64,000 bases of DNA from Polyangiaceae bacterium (GTDB taxonomy: Bacteria > Myxococcota_A > Polyangia > Polyangiales > Polyangiaceae). Numbering within the stretch: position 1 is the stretch's first letter; the number at the start of each line of letters is the position of its first letter. Location of the stretch: NCBI GenBank assembly GCA_016712345.1, contig JADJRH010000011.1, positions 744,001 through 808,000 of the forward strand. Direction: 5' to 3'. This document shows positions 9,505 through 18,771 of this stretch, piece by piece. Under the pieces are notes generated by a model. It was given only the letters and a program-made list of their open reading frames with translations. It was not told the origin of the DNA and did not search any database. Position numbers and translations under genes: made by a program.

Positions 9505-11618
9505 GCCTCGCGCGCTCCATTCGCCGTCTATTTGCCGCGGGCTTCGTCGCCGTCGCCTCGTTCGCGGGCATGGGCGACATGGCCGCGCAGTCAAAGCCGC
9601 CGAACGACTTCGGTGAAAGTGTACTCACGCAGCCCGAGCGCGAAGCCCTCGATCTCGCGCGCGAAGACAAACTTTTGACCGCGCGTACACAAGCCGAAGA
9701 AATCCTCAAAAACAACCCCAATTCAATCGTTGGCCACTTTGTTATGGGCACCGCGCTGCGCGATGCCGAAGGTTCGTTGCCCCGCGCCATGGCGCATCTC
9801 AAAAAAGCGCGCGAGCTTTTCGAGGCCCAATACGGGGCGGACGGCGACGGCGGCCCGTGGCGTGTGTACGCAGACACGCTCTTCTCAATCGCTATCACCG
9901 CGGGCCTCATGGAGGACTTTGAGGCCGAACTTCGCGCCATGGACGACTACGACAAACGCTTTTCGCCCAAGATGTTGGCGCAGCGCGTTTGGCCGCTGAT
10001 GAAGCTCGGCCGCTACGACGAAGCCCGCAAATGGGCCAAAGCGGCCATCGACACCGGCTCGTCGTTTCAAAAACTCCGCGCGCTCAACGGCCTTTGCGCC
10101 GTCGAAGCCGAAGAACTCAAACGCGTCACCAACTACGAAGCGTGTTTGACCACGTACAAATACGCCAAAGCGTTTGCCGAAAATGGCCCTCCCGGAGCCA
10201 AACCGCGAAGCATCGACATCACGGTGTACGCAAACAACGCGCACCTCGGCGCCCTCGCCGTTCTCAAATACGACGAGGCCGAACAGCTCGCGATCGACGG
10301 CACCAAAACCACCGCGGAAACATCGTCCAACCCATGGCTCCGGCTCGCCCGCATGTACATCGATCAGGGCCGCGCTTCCGAAGCCGTCACCGCCGCAAAA
10401 GCGGTCCAAGCGTGGCGAGCGCGCACGCCGCCGTCCACGCGCGAACAATTCTCCAGTGAAGACGAAGGCACGATCGCGATCCTTCTTCTCACCGCCGGTG
10501 AGTTTCGCGCCTCGCTCCGCCTCGCTGACAGAATCATGAATCGGCCCGATCGCCGCGCCATGACCTCCACAAGCCCCGAGCACACGCGCGGCGGCAATGC
10601 CCTCCTGCGCCACGCCGTCTTAAAGCTCGGTGTTGAACTCGCTTCCGAGCGCGCCAGCTACTCCTCGGTGCTCGATGCTCCCGGCCACTTGGCGCAATCG
10701 GCCAAATATTCAGCCCTCGCGTGGCCCGATGCACAGCGCGTCGCAGGTGTACTCCTTGATGATCAAACCTTGGTCAACACGCTCCGTGTGTACCTTGAAA
10801 ACGGCATCGACTACGTCCCCACGTGGATGCTCGGTGATCTCGTTCAGGTGATCGGCCCCGGTGTGTTTTTGGCAGGCCTCGCCTCCGCCCGCCAAGCCGA
10901 AGTTGAAGTGCCCGGCTACGCGGCTTTCTACGACGCGCTTGAAGCCGAAGCGCGGCTTGCTCAGGGCGACGAAGCGCGCGCTCTCGAACTGGCGCGCAAG
11001 GCGCTCGAAACGCTCCCCAAAGCCGAAGTGCTTCTTAAAAGCCGCACCGCAGTCATCGGAGCGCTCGCCGCCCAAAGCCTCGGTGACACCTCCGCCGCCC
11101 TCGGACTCTTTGAGCGAGCCATGTTGGCCGACCCGGGCATGGTCCGTCGCCTGGGGGCGAGCCTCCCTGCAACGTTTGAAGTCGGCGGCGGAACCGTCGC
11201 CCAAGACACCGCCGATCGCCTGCGCAAGTCACCGCGCTTGTCAGAATCGCCCAACGGCTTTGTTGTTTCGGTCACCGCGGACGCCGTCGAAGTGCAGGCC
11301 TGTTTGCGTACACCTCTCGGGGCAGAACTCGGGTGCGCACGCGTGCCCATTCAGGTGAAGCCCCCGCCGCCGCAAACCCCGCCTGCAAGCGCAGCTCCCG
11401 CAGACCTCAAGGCCGAGCGCCCGTCCCCTCCGGCGCCCCCCAAAGAGCCCGCCGAACGCGCCGCTGAAGCGTTTCACAAGGCCCTTTTCTCGCTCAAAAT
11501 GAATTTGTCCGAAAGCGACCTTCGCTCCCTCGACGGCGGCCCCACCGCCACGCGCGAGGCCGCACGCGAGCGCATGCGCGATCTGCTCGGCGACAAGCCC
11601 GACTCCGACGAGCCGTAG
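9501..11618 (+). CDS. Exported TPR-repeat protein
   Basis: 705 residues beginning with a signal peptide (hydrophobic FAAGFVAVASFAGM followed by AAQS). The body is Ala/Glu/Arg-rich and helical with repeated TPR-like units, for example ALDLAREDKLLTARTQAEEI, EARKWAKAAI, EARLAQGDEARALELARKAL and SAALGLFERAMLADP. A Pro/Ala-rich linker (about residues 615-655) precedes a short helical C-terminus. It is the last gene of the DUF58/transglutaminase/MoxR operon, where TPR proteins are common partners and are thought to act as scaffolds. No enzymatic motif. Exported to the periplasm by inference. Confidence 0.8.
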   Translation: MSLARSIRRLFAAGFVAVASFAGMGDMAAQSKPPNDFGESVLTQPEREALDLAREDKLLTARTQAEEILKNNPNSIVGHFVMGTALRDAEGSLPRAMAHLKKARELFEAQYGADGDGGPWRVYADTLFSIAITAGLMEDFEAELRAMDDYDKRFSPKMLAQRVWPLMKLGRYDEARKWAKAAIDTGSSFQKLRALNGLCAVEAEELKRVTNYEACLTTYKYAKAFAENGPPGAKPRSIDITVYANNAHLGALAVLKYDEAEQLAIDGTKTTAETSSNPWLRLARMYIDQGRASEAVTAAKAVQAWRARTPPSTREQFSSEDEGTIAILLLTAGEFRASLRLADRIMNRPDRRAMTSTSPEHTRGGNALLRHAVLKLGVELASERASYSSVLDAPGHLAQSAKYSALAWPDAQRVAGVLLDDQTLVNTLRVYLENGIDYVPTWMLGDLVQVIGPGVFLAGLASARQAEVEVPGYAAFYDALEAEARLAQGDEARALELARKALETLPKAEVLLKSRTAVIGALAAQSLGDTSAALGLFERAMLADPGMVRRLGASLPATFEVGGGTVAQDTADRLRKSPRLSESPNGFVVSVTADAVEVQACLRTPLGAELGCARVPIQVKPPPPQTPPASAAPADLKAERPSPPAPPKEPAERAAEAFHKALFSLKMNLSESDLRSLDGGPTATREAARERMRDLLGDKPDSDEP

Positions 11619-11646
11619 CCAAGCGTACGCATGCATTACCTACAAA

Positions 11647-11846
11647 GTGTACGCACCGCGCCTTACCCTGCGCATCGTGTGTACACACCGCGCCGCGCCT
11701 TACCCTGCGCATCGTGTGTACACACCGCACCGCGCCTTACCCTGCGCATCGTGTGTACACACCGCACCGCGCCTCACCCTGCGCCGCCTGTGTACACACC
11801 GCGTCGCGCCTTACCCTGCGCCTCGTGTGTACGCCCGCGCCGAATC
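11647..11846. repeat. 37-bp tandem repeat array carrying GTGTACAC palindromes
   Basis: Units begin at 11647 (short, 32 bp), 11679, 11716, 11753 and 11790 (each 37 bp), and a degenerate copy begins at 11827. Each full unit starts with the palindrome GTGTACAC, then a CCGC-rich tract, then CCTTACCCTGCGC and a short tail. The period is not a multiple of 3, so the array is not a coding repeat. It fills the gap between two convergent genes (stops at 11618 and 11848). There are no unique spacers, so it is not CRISPR. Function unknown; options include a protein-binding site cluster or a transcription barrier. Confidence 0.9.
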
Positions 11847-11847
11847 G

Positions 11848-12309
11848 TCACATCGAACACGTCGTGTACGCGTCGAGCTGCTCCGTACACTCACCGCCTT
11901 GAAACACCAGTTCGTTGGCGCCGTCGCACGCGTACGAGCTTTCGGGCGCATCTTGTAGACACTGAAGCAGCGCCTCGCCCTCCATCAAGCAGCCCTGCGT
12001 TTCGTACATGCTCAGGATTTCTGGGCACACCATCGCGCAATCAAACATGTTGCACTGATACGTCGCGTTGTACGCGTCGATCACCGCGCAATACGCATCA
12101 CACGAAAACCCTGTCGAACCGCCCGTACCGCCCGTCGCGCCGCTGCCGCCGCTTCCCCCGGATCCGCCGCTTCCCCCGGATCCGCCGCTGTCACCCCCGG
12201 AGCCACCTGTTGTGGTGGAGCCGTCGTCACAACCCGGCAAGCCGCCGGTCATCAACAAAACAAGCACTCCAAGCGTTGCCCACCGACATGAAAAGCGCCC
12301 AATCCACAT
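11848..12309 (-). CDS. Small Cys-containing lipoprotein with Gly/Ser linker
   Basis: 153 residues from the ATG at 12309, which places a lipoprotein signal (WATLGVLVLLMTGGLPGC) correctly; longer in-frame starts would add a non-signal extension. The lipobox is followed by a GGSGGSGG-type linker of about 40 residues, then a domain with many cysteines (CDAYC, CNMFDC, CMEG, CLQD) that probably form disulfides outside the cytoplasm. This lipobox + Gly/Ser/Thr linker + Cys-rich module plan is common in Polyangia. It is convergent with the TPR gene across the tandem array. Function unknown. Confidence 0.75.
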   Translation of the reverse strand: MWIGRFSCRWATLGVLVLLMTGGLPGCDDGSTTTGGSGGDSGGSGGSGGSGGSGGSGATGGTGGSTGFSCDAYCAVIDAYNATYQCNMFDCAMVCPEILSMYETQGCLMEGEALLQCLQDAPESSYACDGANELVFQGGECTEQLDAYTTCSM

Positions 12310-12554
12310 GGGTGCAGAGTACCAGCGCCGCCGCATACGCGTCCACGCGAAGGCCCGTACGCACGTGGATATCCCGGCAGTTTTCATCACTCGGCAAACA
12401 GTGCATTCGAATTGGACGGCCCCTCTTGACCACCCGGCCCCGTTCGTAATTCACTGTGGCTTTACGGCACCCCACGCGACAGCGTCGTTAGGGGCGTATA
12501 GGGCTCGCGTGAAGGGGGGACGCGGCGGTTACTGAGTTGTTAAGGAGTTTGGTC

Positions 12555-13316
12555 ATGCGAAAATTCTTGATGCTTGCGCTCTTTGCTGCCGCGATTGGCG
12601 CGGGTACCGGTTGCGACGGCGGTGGTGACGGTTCGGGCGGCAAAGCCGGCAGCGGCGGTTCAGGTGGCAGCGGCGGCGGAACAACCAGCAGCACCACAAG
12701 CAGCACCACGACCACCACAAGCACCGGCACAGGCACCACGCAAAACTGTGACGGCCTCCTCCCCGACCCCAATGACTGCGGCTTGTGCGTTCAAGACCAA
12801 TGCTGCGCCGAGCTGGTCGCCTGCACCGACGACGCCGAGTGCAACGACTGCTTGACCAACCCCGACGCAGACCCCAACGTCTGCGCTGCCAATTCACACC
12901 TCACCGCGATCAACGACTGCGCGGCCGCGCTTTGCTCCGACGTTTGCGGCGGCGGCGGCGGCGCTGAGCCTGCCTGCGATGCTCCTGCCACGCCGCCCAG
13001 CATGGGCGCGTGTGTCACCATCGGCACGCCTGCCGGCAACGAGTGCAACCCCATCACCAACGAGGGCTGCGACGGCGCCGCCGGTGCTGCCTGTGACGCC
13101 AGCCAAGACGGCTTCACCTGCTACCCCGATGGCAACACCCAAGACCTCTGCATGGAGTGCGGCGTGAGCGGCTCCGATTACTGCAAGGGCGGCATGACCT
13201 GCGTTGGCAAGTGCGCTCGCTACTGCTGCGACGACGCCGACTGCGGAACCGGCACCTGCACCAAGGGCGGCTTCGCCGATCCCAACGTCGGCTTCTGCGA
13301 AGCGCCGGCCATGTGA
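12555..13316 (+). CDS. Cys-rich lipoprotein with Thr/Ser linker
   Basis: 253 residues. AAGGAG sits 7 nt before the ATG at 12555. The signal ends in a lipobox-like AGTGC. A Gly-rich then Thr/Ser-rich linker (residues about 22-60) leads into a domain with more than 20 cysteines, including CGLCVQDQCC and CCDDADC. The last part (DLCMECG...YCKGGMTCVGKCARYCCDDADCGTGTC) looks like a small disulfide-knotted module. It is divergent from the lipoprotein gene at 12309 and convergent with another Cys-rich lipoprotein gene. Probably a surface or periplasmic protein; no enzymatic signature. Confidence 0.8.
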   Translation: MRKFLMLALFAAAIGAGTGCDGGGDGSGGKAGSGGSGGSGGGTTSSTTSSTTTTTSTGTGTTQNCDGLLPDPNDCGLCVQDQCCAELVACTDDAECNDCLTNPDADPNVCAANSHLTAINDCAAALCSDVCGGGGGAEPACDAPATPPSMGACVTIGTPAGNECNPITNEGCDGAAGAACDASQDGFTCYPDGNTQDLCMECGVSGSDYCKGGMTCVGKCARYCCDDADCGTGTCTKGGFADPNVGFCEAPAM

Positions 13317-13375
13317 TTTCACCTCGGTCGCCGCAACAATCGGCGCCCGAACGTTAAATCGCACTCGCTGGAAAA

Positions 13376-13401
13376 GCCTCGTCGGTTCCGACCGGCGAGG
13401 C
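13376..13401 (-). terminator. Hairpin terminator between convergent genes
   Basis: A 10-bp stem (GCCTCGTCGG / CCGGCGAGGC with one G-T pair) and 6-nt loop. On the minus strand it is followed by TTTTCC, fitting an intrinsic terminator for the gene ending at 13507. On the plus strand it follows the gene ending at 13316 by 60 bp but has no T-run. A second, widely spaced 11-bp inverted repeat (CCCACGGCCGC about 13407 and GCGGCCGTGGG about 13485) lies in the same gap. Confidence 0.55.
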
Positions 13402-13506
13402 TGCCCACCCACGGCCGCCTGCTCGCCGGGGGGCTCGCGCGGCCTTCCCGCCCAAACGTCCGTGCTCAGGCTTCGCCTTCCGCGCGGCCGTGGGCGGGAA
13501 CCCCGA

Positions 13507-14184
13507 CTACGGCCCCGTCCCCGTGCTGCTCGACGTCGACGCGTTTAAGCACCCCGGCTCCATCAAACAGTCGGCGCAAATGCACCCCTCGTACGCAAGG
13601 CACTTACCGTCTTCCACGCAGTTATTCGGGTTATTGCATCCCCCGAAATCCACGCAGTCCGCGCACGAACAAAAATCCGACGGATCGCACGAACCGTTTT
13701 CGGAGCACTTCTCCTTGGGGTTGTCATCGCAATGTGGGTGCGGCCAACAATCGGGGCACCCGCACGACTCAAAAACGTTGTCGCAAACATCGTCGTAGTT
13801 GCACGAGCAGTCCAAATCGCCGTCACAGTCCGCGCACGTGCACGAGTCCATCTGGTCGCACGCGCCGTTGTCCTCGCATTGGTCTTTGTTGCATAGCGCC
13901 GTGGGTTTGCAGTCCTCGCATGCGCAGTTTTCTTTCAGCGCATCACATTCGTTGTTGGGCGGCCCGTAACACGGCGTCATCACCGTCTCCGTGCCCGTGC
14001 TTGTTCCCGTCGAGGACACCACCGATGAAGACGTCACCACCGTCGTTGTTGTCGTCGTCGTTGACGTCTGCCCGCCGCCGGCCGTTCCGCCGCCCGTATC
14101 TTCGCCCGAGCACCCTGCGAACGCGCCGGCAGCAAGCGCTCCGCAAAACAACACCAATTCCACAACGCTTCGAGTACGCACCAT
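13507..14184 (-). CDS. Lipoprotein with five CxCxDC-type cysteine repeats
   Basis: 225 residues from the ATG at 14184, which gives a lipoprotein signal ending in AFAGC. A Thr/Val/Ser-rich linker (about residues 30-65) follows. The rest is a tandem Cys-rich domain in which the hexapeptide CxCxDC appears five times (CACEDC, CTCADC, CGCPDC, CSCADC, CICADC) about every 26-32 residues, with flanking acidic and Cys residues. The regularity suggests a disulfide or metal-binding repeat. I do not recognise the family. It is convergent with the other Cys-rich lipoprotein gene. Secreted and lipid-anchored by inference. Confidence 0.8.
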   Translation of the reverse strand: MVRTRSVVELVLFCGALAAGAFAGCSGEDTGGGTAGGGQTSTTTTTTTVVTSSSVVSSTGTSTGTETVMTPCYGPPNNECDALKENCACEDCKPTALCNKDQCEDNGACDQMDSCTCADCDGDLDCSCNYDDVCDNVFESCGCPDCWPHPHCDDNPKEKCSENGSCDPSDFCSCADCVDFGGCNNPNNCVEDGKCLAYEGCICADCLMEPGCLNASTSSSTGTGP

Positions 14185-14449
14185 CGGCCTGATGTTAGCC
14201 CAGAGCGACCGATGAAACGTCACGCAATGACGCGGAAGCGTTTCGACACCCGTGACGTCTCTCCACCACCGGGAGGACACGGAGGGTCACGGAGTCCGTG
14301 CCGCCGTGGTGATTACGACGTGTCAGGAATCGAGACGTCCCAAGTCATTGCGGGGCGCTGAAGTCCGGTTGAATCGAGCCGCGAAAGCATGCAGAGCCGG
14401 CTTCGTTATCCCTCGATCAGCCCCGTGGAACGAGTATCTTCCTGCCCGA

Positions 14450-15331
14450 ATGAGCGACTCCGCACTCATCCCGCAGCCCGCCGCATTGCACGAAGTGCTG
14501 CACGCCGCCGCCGCCGCCGCCGAACGCGGAGAGCCTGCCGTCATCGCCACGGTGGTATCGCGCCAAGGCTCAACGCCCTCCACCCCCGGTCAAAAACTCG
14601 TGCTGCTCAGCGAGTCCGCCGCGCTTGGAACCGTCGGCGGCGGCGCCGTCGAACACGCTGTGTTGCGCGTCATGCTCGAAGCGCTCAAAACCCCCGGTTT
14701 CCAGCCTCGAATGGAGACGTTCCGCCTCGGCCCGAGCCTCGGCATGTGTTGCGGAGGCCAAGTCGACATCCTCGTTGAACGGCTCGGTCACGCCCACTCC
14801 GTGTTGATTGTCGGCGCGGGCCACGTCGCGTCGGCGCTCGCACCGCTCCTTGCCGGCGTCGGCTTTCACGTCACTGTGTGCGACACCCGCCAAGAAGCCG
14901 CCGATCCCGCACGTTTTCCAACACCCAAAGGTGTGTTGCGTGTTGTGTACACCGAGCACGATGACCCTGCTCTTCTCGATTTCGTCGGCGATCCGTCCGC
15001 CGCTTCGTTTCTCGTCATGACCCACGATCACCAGCTCGACCAAGCCGCCGTGGAGTACGCGCTCACCAAAAAATTCGGCTTCGTCGGCGGCGTCGGCAGC
15101 CGCGCAAAAGCCGCCCGGACCCGCGCCCGGCTTGAAGCAAAAGGCTTCTCCGCCGAGGACATCGCACGTGTACACATGCCCCTCGGCCTCGACATCGGCG
15201 CCCGCAGCCCCGCCGAAATTGCCGTCGCCGTCGCCGGTGAACTCATTCGCCGCCGCGCGGCGCCGCCCCACGCGACGCCGCCCGTTGCGCCCGCGTCCGC
15301 CGCACCCGCAGCCGGTCCACCCGCCGGATGA
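14450..15331 (+). CDS. xdhC: XdhC-family molybdenum cofactor insertion protein
   Basis: 293 residues from the ATG at 14450; the open frame extends further upstream but without a signal or conserved sequence. It has the XdhC two-domain plan: an N-terminal segment with SRQGSTPSTPGQKLVLL and GTVGGGAVEHAV, then a C-terminal Rossmann domain with VLIVGAGHVASALAPLL and VTVCDTRQE. XdhC/CoxI proteins bind molybdopterin, promote its sulfuration and load it into xanthine-dehydrogenase-type enzymes. It is the first gene of the molybdenum hydroxylase operon; its stop overlaps the next start by 4 bp. Confidence 0.9.
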   Translation: MSDSALIPQPAALHEVLHAAAAAAERGEPAVIATVVSRQGSTPSTPGQKLVLLSESAALGTVGGGAVEHAVLRVMLEALKTPGFQPRMETFRLGPSLGMCCGGQVDILVERLGHAHSVLIVGAGHVASALAPLLAGVGFHVTVCDTRQEAADPARFPTPKGVLRVVYTEHDDPALLDFVGDPSAASFLVMTHDHQLDQAAVEYALTKKFGFVGGVGSRAKAARTRARLEAKGFSAEDIARVHMPLGLDIGARSPAEIAVAVAGELIRRRAAPPHATPPVAPASAAPAAGPPAG

Positions 15332-15987
15332 CTCGCTTCACAAGCCTCATTCTCGCCGCCGGCCGAGGCACTCGCATCGGCGGACCCAAAGCGCTCTTGC
15401 TCGTCGGATCCGGCCCCGACGCAGCGCCGCTGGCCGAAGTTCAAAGCCGAGATCACCTCGCGGTCGGAGCATCCACCGTCGCCGTTGTTCTCCGCGCCCG
15501 CGAAGCCGACATGCTTGCGCCGCGCCTCCAATCCCGAGGTGTACGCATCGTCGTCTCCGAAGCCCCCGAAGAGCACGGCCCCGCGGGATCCATCGCCGCC
15601 GCGGTGCGAGCACTTGACCTCGCCCCACCTGCCGTTTGGCTCATCACCCCCGTTGATCTTCGCGTCGCCCCCCAAACGCTCCACGCCGTGGCCACGTTCA
15701 ACGATCCATCCGCGCCCCGGACCGTAGCTGTCGTCCCTTCATTTCAAGGCCGAAAAGGCCACCCCGTTGCCATCCTTTCGTCGGCCCTCACCCGCTACGT
15801 AGAACCCAACCCGCCCCCGCTTCGCGATCACCTTCGGTCCCTCGCCGATGGTGTACACATCCTCCACGTGCCCGATCCGAACATCACCGAAAATCTCAAC
15901 CGGTCCTCCCAAACGCAGACCCTCGCCCGTATCACCGAGAGCGCTTTGCCTCCCCGTTTTTTCGCCGATTCCGCAGCCCCACATTGA
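15328..15987 (+). CDS. MocA/MobA-like molybdopterin nucleotidyltransferase
   Basis: 219 residues. The N-terminus LILAAGRGTRIGGPKALL is the NTP-transferase signature (LAAGxGxRxGxxK), and VWLITPVDLR contains the metal-binding Asp found in this family. Together with the preceding xdhC-type gene and the downstream molybdenum hydroxylase subunits, this points to MocA, which makes molybdopterin cytosine dinucleotide, the cofactor form used by bacterial enzymes of this family. MobA (guanine) cannot be excluded from sequence alone. ATGA overlap with xdhC supports co-translation. Confidence 0.85.
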   Translation: MTRFTSLILAAGRGTRIGGPKALLLVGSGPDAAPLAEVQSRDHLAVGASTVAVVLRAREADMLAPRLQSRGVRIVVSEAPEEHGPAGSIAAAVRALDLAPPAVWLITPVDLRVAPQTLHAVATFNDPSAPRTVAVVPSFQGRKGHPVAILSSALTRYVEPNPPPLRDHLRSLADGVHILHVPDPNITENLNRSSQTQTLARITESALPPRFFADSAAPH

Positions 15988-16031
15988 CGGCATGCGCCCT
16001 CTCGCGAGATCGTGCCGCCACGGAGAGCCCC

Positions 16032-18290
16032 ATGTCCCAAGGCCCCAGCCAGCACCTACCCACTGTCGGCAAAAGCGTTCCACGTGCCGACGGCACCCCA
16101 AAGGTGATCGGCACCGCCCGCTACGTTGACGACCTCCCCGCCATGCCGGGTGAACTTCACGGCGCCACCGTGCGCAGCCCCGTCCCGCGCGGAATCCTCA
16201 AATCCATTCGATTCGATCCAAACTTCGACTGGTCCGACATCACCATCGTCACCGCCGAAGATGTCCCGCTCAACACCGTTGCGCTCATCGCCGAAGACCA
16301 GCCGGTCCTCGCCGCGCGCCACATCAACCACGCGTACGAGCCAATTGTCCTTCTCGCCTGCGCCGACAAGCGCCGCGTCTTACTCGCCAAAAACGCCGTG
16401 TCGCTCGATATCGAGGCCCTTCCCACCGTCCTCGACGTGCACGAAAGCCTCAAAAACACCCACACCGTTTGGGGCACCGACAACATTCAAAAGCGCTACC
16501 TCATCACCAAAGGACGCGCCGACACCGAAGACTCCGTTTCTGCCATCGACGCCGTCCTTGCAGAATGTGAAGTCCGCGTATCCGGTTCGTATTCAAGCCA
16601 CCATCAAGAACAACTCTACATCGAGCCTCAAGGTGTTGTCGCCTGGTGGGACGAGTCCGGTGTACACGCAACCGGCTCACTCCAATGCCCTTTCTACGTT
16701 CACAAAGCCTTTCTAAAAACCTTCGGTGAACAGCCCAGCCGCATTCACATCACCCAAGCCGTCACCGGCGGCGGGTTCGGCGGCAAAGAAGAATACCCGT
16801 CCATCATTGCCCTTCATGCCGCGCTCCTCTCCAAAAAATCAGGCAAGCCCGTTCGCATGATCTACGACCGCAAAGAAGACATTGAGGCCACCACCAAACG
16901 CCACCCGGCCTTCTGCGAAATCGAAACAGGCTGCGACAAAGACGGAAAACTCCGCGCCATCAAAATGCGCGTCCTCATGGATGGCGGCGCGTATCTAACC
17001 CTCACCCCCGTTGTTCTGTCTCGGGGCGCACTCCATGCATCCGGCGCGTACGAATGGGAACATGCCCGCATTGAAGCTTTGGCGCTCGCCACCAACACCC
17101 CGCCCAACGGCGCATTTCGCGGATTCGGAGCCCCCCAAACCATCTGGGCAATTGAGCGCCACATCGACAAAGTCGCCGCCGTCCTGGGCATGGACCCGCT
17201 TGAACTCAAGCGCAAAAACATCCTCAAACTCGGCAGTGTCACCGCCACAGGTCAGGTGCTCCACACAAGCGTTGCCGGGGTAGAATGTTTAGAAAAAGCC
17301 CGCGCCGTCAGCGAGTATGACCGCCGCCGAAAAGCTTATTCAGAAAAACAGGGCCGCATCGCCCGCGGCATTGGGGCCGCCGTATTTATGCACGGCGCCG
17401 GCTTTACAGGTTCAGGTGAACGTTACCTCAAAGGCAAAGCGGCGGTAGACCTTCTTCCCGGTGGTAGACTCCGCATTCGCACCGCTTCCACCGATATTGG
17501 ACAAGGCACAGAAACAGTCTTTCGCCAAATCGTTTCCGACGCCGCCCAAGTGCCCCTTTCTGATGTCGACTTTGCCGTCCCGTGCACCACCCACGTGCCC
17601 GATTCAGGCCCCACAGTCGCGTCGCGCACCGTCATGGTGGTAGGTTCCATTGTTGAAGCCGCCGCCCGAGAAGTGGGAGATCGCGTCCGCAAAGAACAAC
17701 AGGCATCGGGCGGCACATTCGCCGAAGCGGCAGATCGCCTCCTCGCCCGCGAAGGCGAGGTAACAAGCCTCCTCCAGTATAGTCCACCCAGTTATATCCA
17801 ATGGGATGATCAACATTACCGCGGCGACGCCTACCCATGTTTTGCGTGGGCCTGTTTTATCGCCGAGGTAGAAGTCGACCGTGAAACGTTTGAAGTCACA
17901 GTCACCAACTTCTGGTCCGCAACCGACGTGGGTAGAGCCATCAACCCCACTCAGTGCCGCGGTCAGATCGAAGGCGGAGCGCTCCAAGCCATCGGTTGGG
18001 CCCTGTTCGAAGAACTCGTCTGGGACAAAGGGATCATCAAAAATCCCCGCATGACAAACTACATCGTGCCCACCGCCCTTGATGCACCCCCGTTCCACAC
18101 CGTTCTTGTCGAAGAGCCTTTTTCATTCGGCCCAGGCGGCGGCGCCAAAGGCATTGGTGAACTACCCATGGATGGTGGAGCGCCCGCCGTCGCCGCCGCA
18201 GTTGAACACGCTCTTGGCATTCCCATGGATGATCTTCCCCTCACGCCGGAAAGGCTTTTTGCTCGCTCGGCGAGTGGAGCACAAACATGA
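16032..18290 (+). CDS. Molybdenum hydroxylase large subunit, xanthine dehydrogenase family
   Basis: 752 residues from the ATG at 16032 (GGAGAG about 5 nt upstream). It has the aldehyde oxidase/xanthine dehydrogenase a/b hammerhead at the N-terminus (GTARYVDDLPAMPGELHG) and the molybdopterin domain with TGGGFGGKEEYPS, NGAFRGFGAPQ, STDIGQGTETVFRQI and GAKGIGELPMDGGAP, which carries the catalytic Glu. Family enzymes hydroxylate N-heterocycles or aldehydes using water. GGGFGGKE is nearer to xanthine dehydrogenases than to 4-hydroxybenzoyl-CoA reductases. Small and medium subunits follow directly. The actual substrate cannot be read from the sequence. Confidence 0.92.
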   Translation: MSQGPSQHLPTVGKSVPRADGTPKVIGTARYVDDLPAMPGELHGATVRSPVPRGILKSIRFDPNFDWSDITIVTAEDVPLNTVALIAEDQPVLAARHINHAYEPIVLLACADKRRVLLAKNAVSLDIEALPTVLDVHESLKNTHTVWGTDNIQKRYLITKGRADTEDSVSAIDAVLAECEVRVSGSYSSHHQEQLYIEPQGVVAWWDESGVHATGSLQCPFYVHKAFLKTFGEQPSRIHITQAVTGGGFGGKEEYPSIIALHAALLSKKSGKPVRMIYDRKEDIEATTKRHPAFCEIETGCDKDGKLRAIKMRVLMDGGAYLTLTPVVLSRGALHASGAYEWEHARIEALALATNTPPNGAFRGFGAPQTIWAIERHIDKVAAVLGMDPLELKRKNILKLGSVTATGQVLHTSVAGVECLEKARAVSEYDRRRKAYSEKQGRIARGIGAAVFMHGAGFTGSGERYLKGKAAVDLLPGGRLRIRTASTDIGQGTETVFRQIVSDAAQVPLSDVDFAVPCTTHVPDSGPTVASRTVMVVGSIVEAAAREVGDRVRKEQQASGGTFAEAADRLLAREGEVTSLLQYSPPSYIQWDDQHYRGDAYPCFAWACFIAEVEVDRETFEVTVTNFWSATDVGRAINPTQCRGQIEGGALQAIGWALFEELVWDKGIIKNPRMTNYIVPTALDAPPFHTVLVEEPFSFGPGGGAKGIGELPMDGGAPAVAAAVEHALGIPMDDLPLTPERLFARSASGAQT

Positions 18291-18769
18291 ACCTCACCCT
18301 CACCATCAACGGCACCGTTCATCATGTCGAAGCGTCGCCCACCGCTCGCCTCCTCGACGTGCTCCGCGGCCCCCTCGGTCTGACAGGCTCCAAAGAAGGT
18401 TGCGGGGAAGGGGAGTGCGGCGCTTGCACTGTCCTTCTCGACGGTGACCCCGTCAACGCCTGCCTCGTTCTCGTCGGCCAGTGTGAGGGGCGATCCATCC
18501 TTACCGTTGAGGGCCTTGCCCACGGTCAAACCCTTTCCCCACTGCAACAAGCCTTTGTCGGCCACGGCGGAGCGCAGTGCGGCATCTGTACGCCCGGCAT
18601 GCTCATCAGCGCCCACGCCTACGAAAAGAGCACAAAATCCCTCGTCACACTGCGTGAATCCATCGCCGGCAACATCTGCCGCTGCACCGGCTACCAGCGC
18701 ATTGTCGACAGCATCACTCAAGCCGAGCACGAAGATCGCGTTCAAACCTTCGGCACCGTGGGTAGCTGA
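18287..18769 (+). CDS. Molybdenum hydroxylase 2Fe-2S small subunit
   Basis: 160 residues, starting in a 4-bp overlap with the large subunit. The plant-type 2Fe-2S cluster motif is GCGEGECGACTVLLDG. The second, helical 2Fe-2S domain has CGICTPGM and NICRCTGYQRI. Order, spacing and length are those of stand-alone small subunits (XdhC/CoxS/HcrC type). It passes electrons between the molybdenum centre and the FAD subunit encoded next. Confidence 0.95.
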   Translation: MNLTLTINGTVHHVEASPTARLLDVLRGPLGLTGSKEGCGEGECGACTVLLDGDPVNACLVLVGQCEGRSILTVEGLAHGQTLSPLQQAFVGHGGAQCGICTPGMLISAHAYEKSTKSLVTLRESIAGNICRCTGYQRIVDSITQAEHEDRVQTFGTVGS

Positions 18770-18771
18770 CC

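Noticed and set aside
8431..9594. 387-codon minus-strand open frame
   Set aside because: Lies entirely antisense to the MoxR ATPase gene, whose motifs are unambiguous.
11647..11846. CRISPR array
   Set aside because: The units are contiguous with no unique spacers and there are no cas genes nearby.
11631..12449. Plus-strand open frame reading through the tandem array and beyond
   Set aside because: It exists because the 37-bp unit lacks stops in all frames; it has no ribosome site and runs antisense to a lipoprotein gene.
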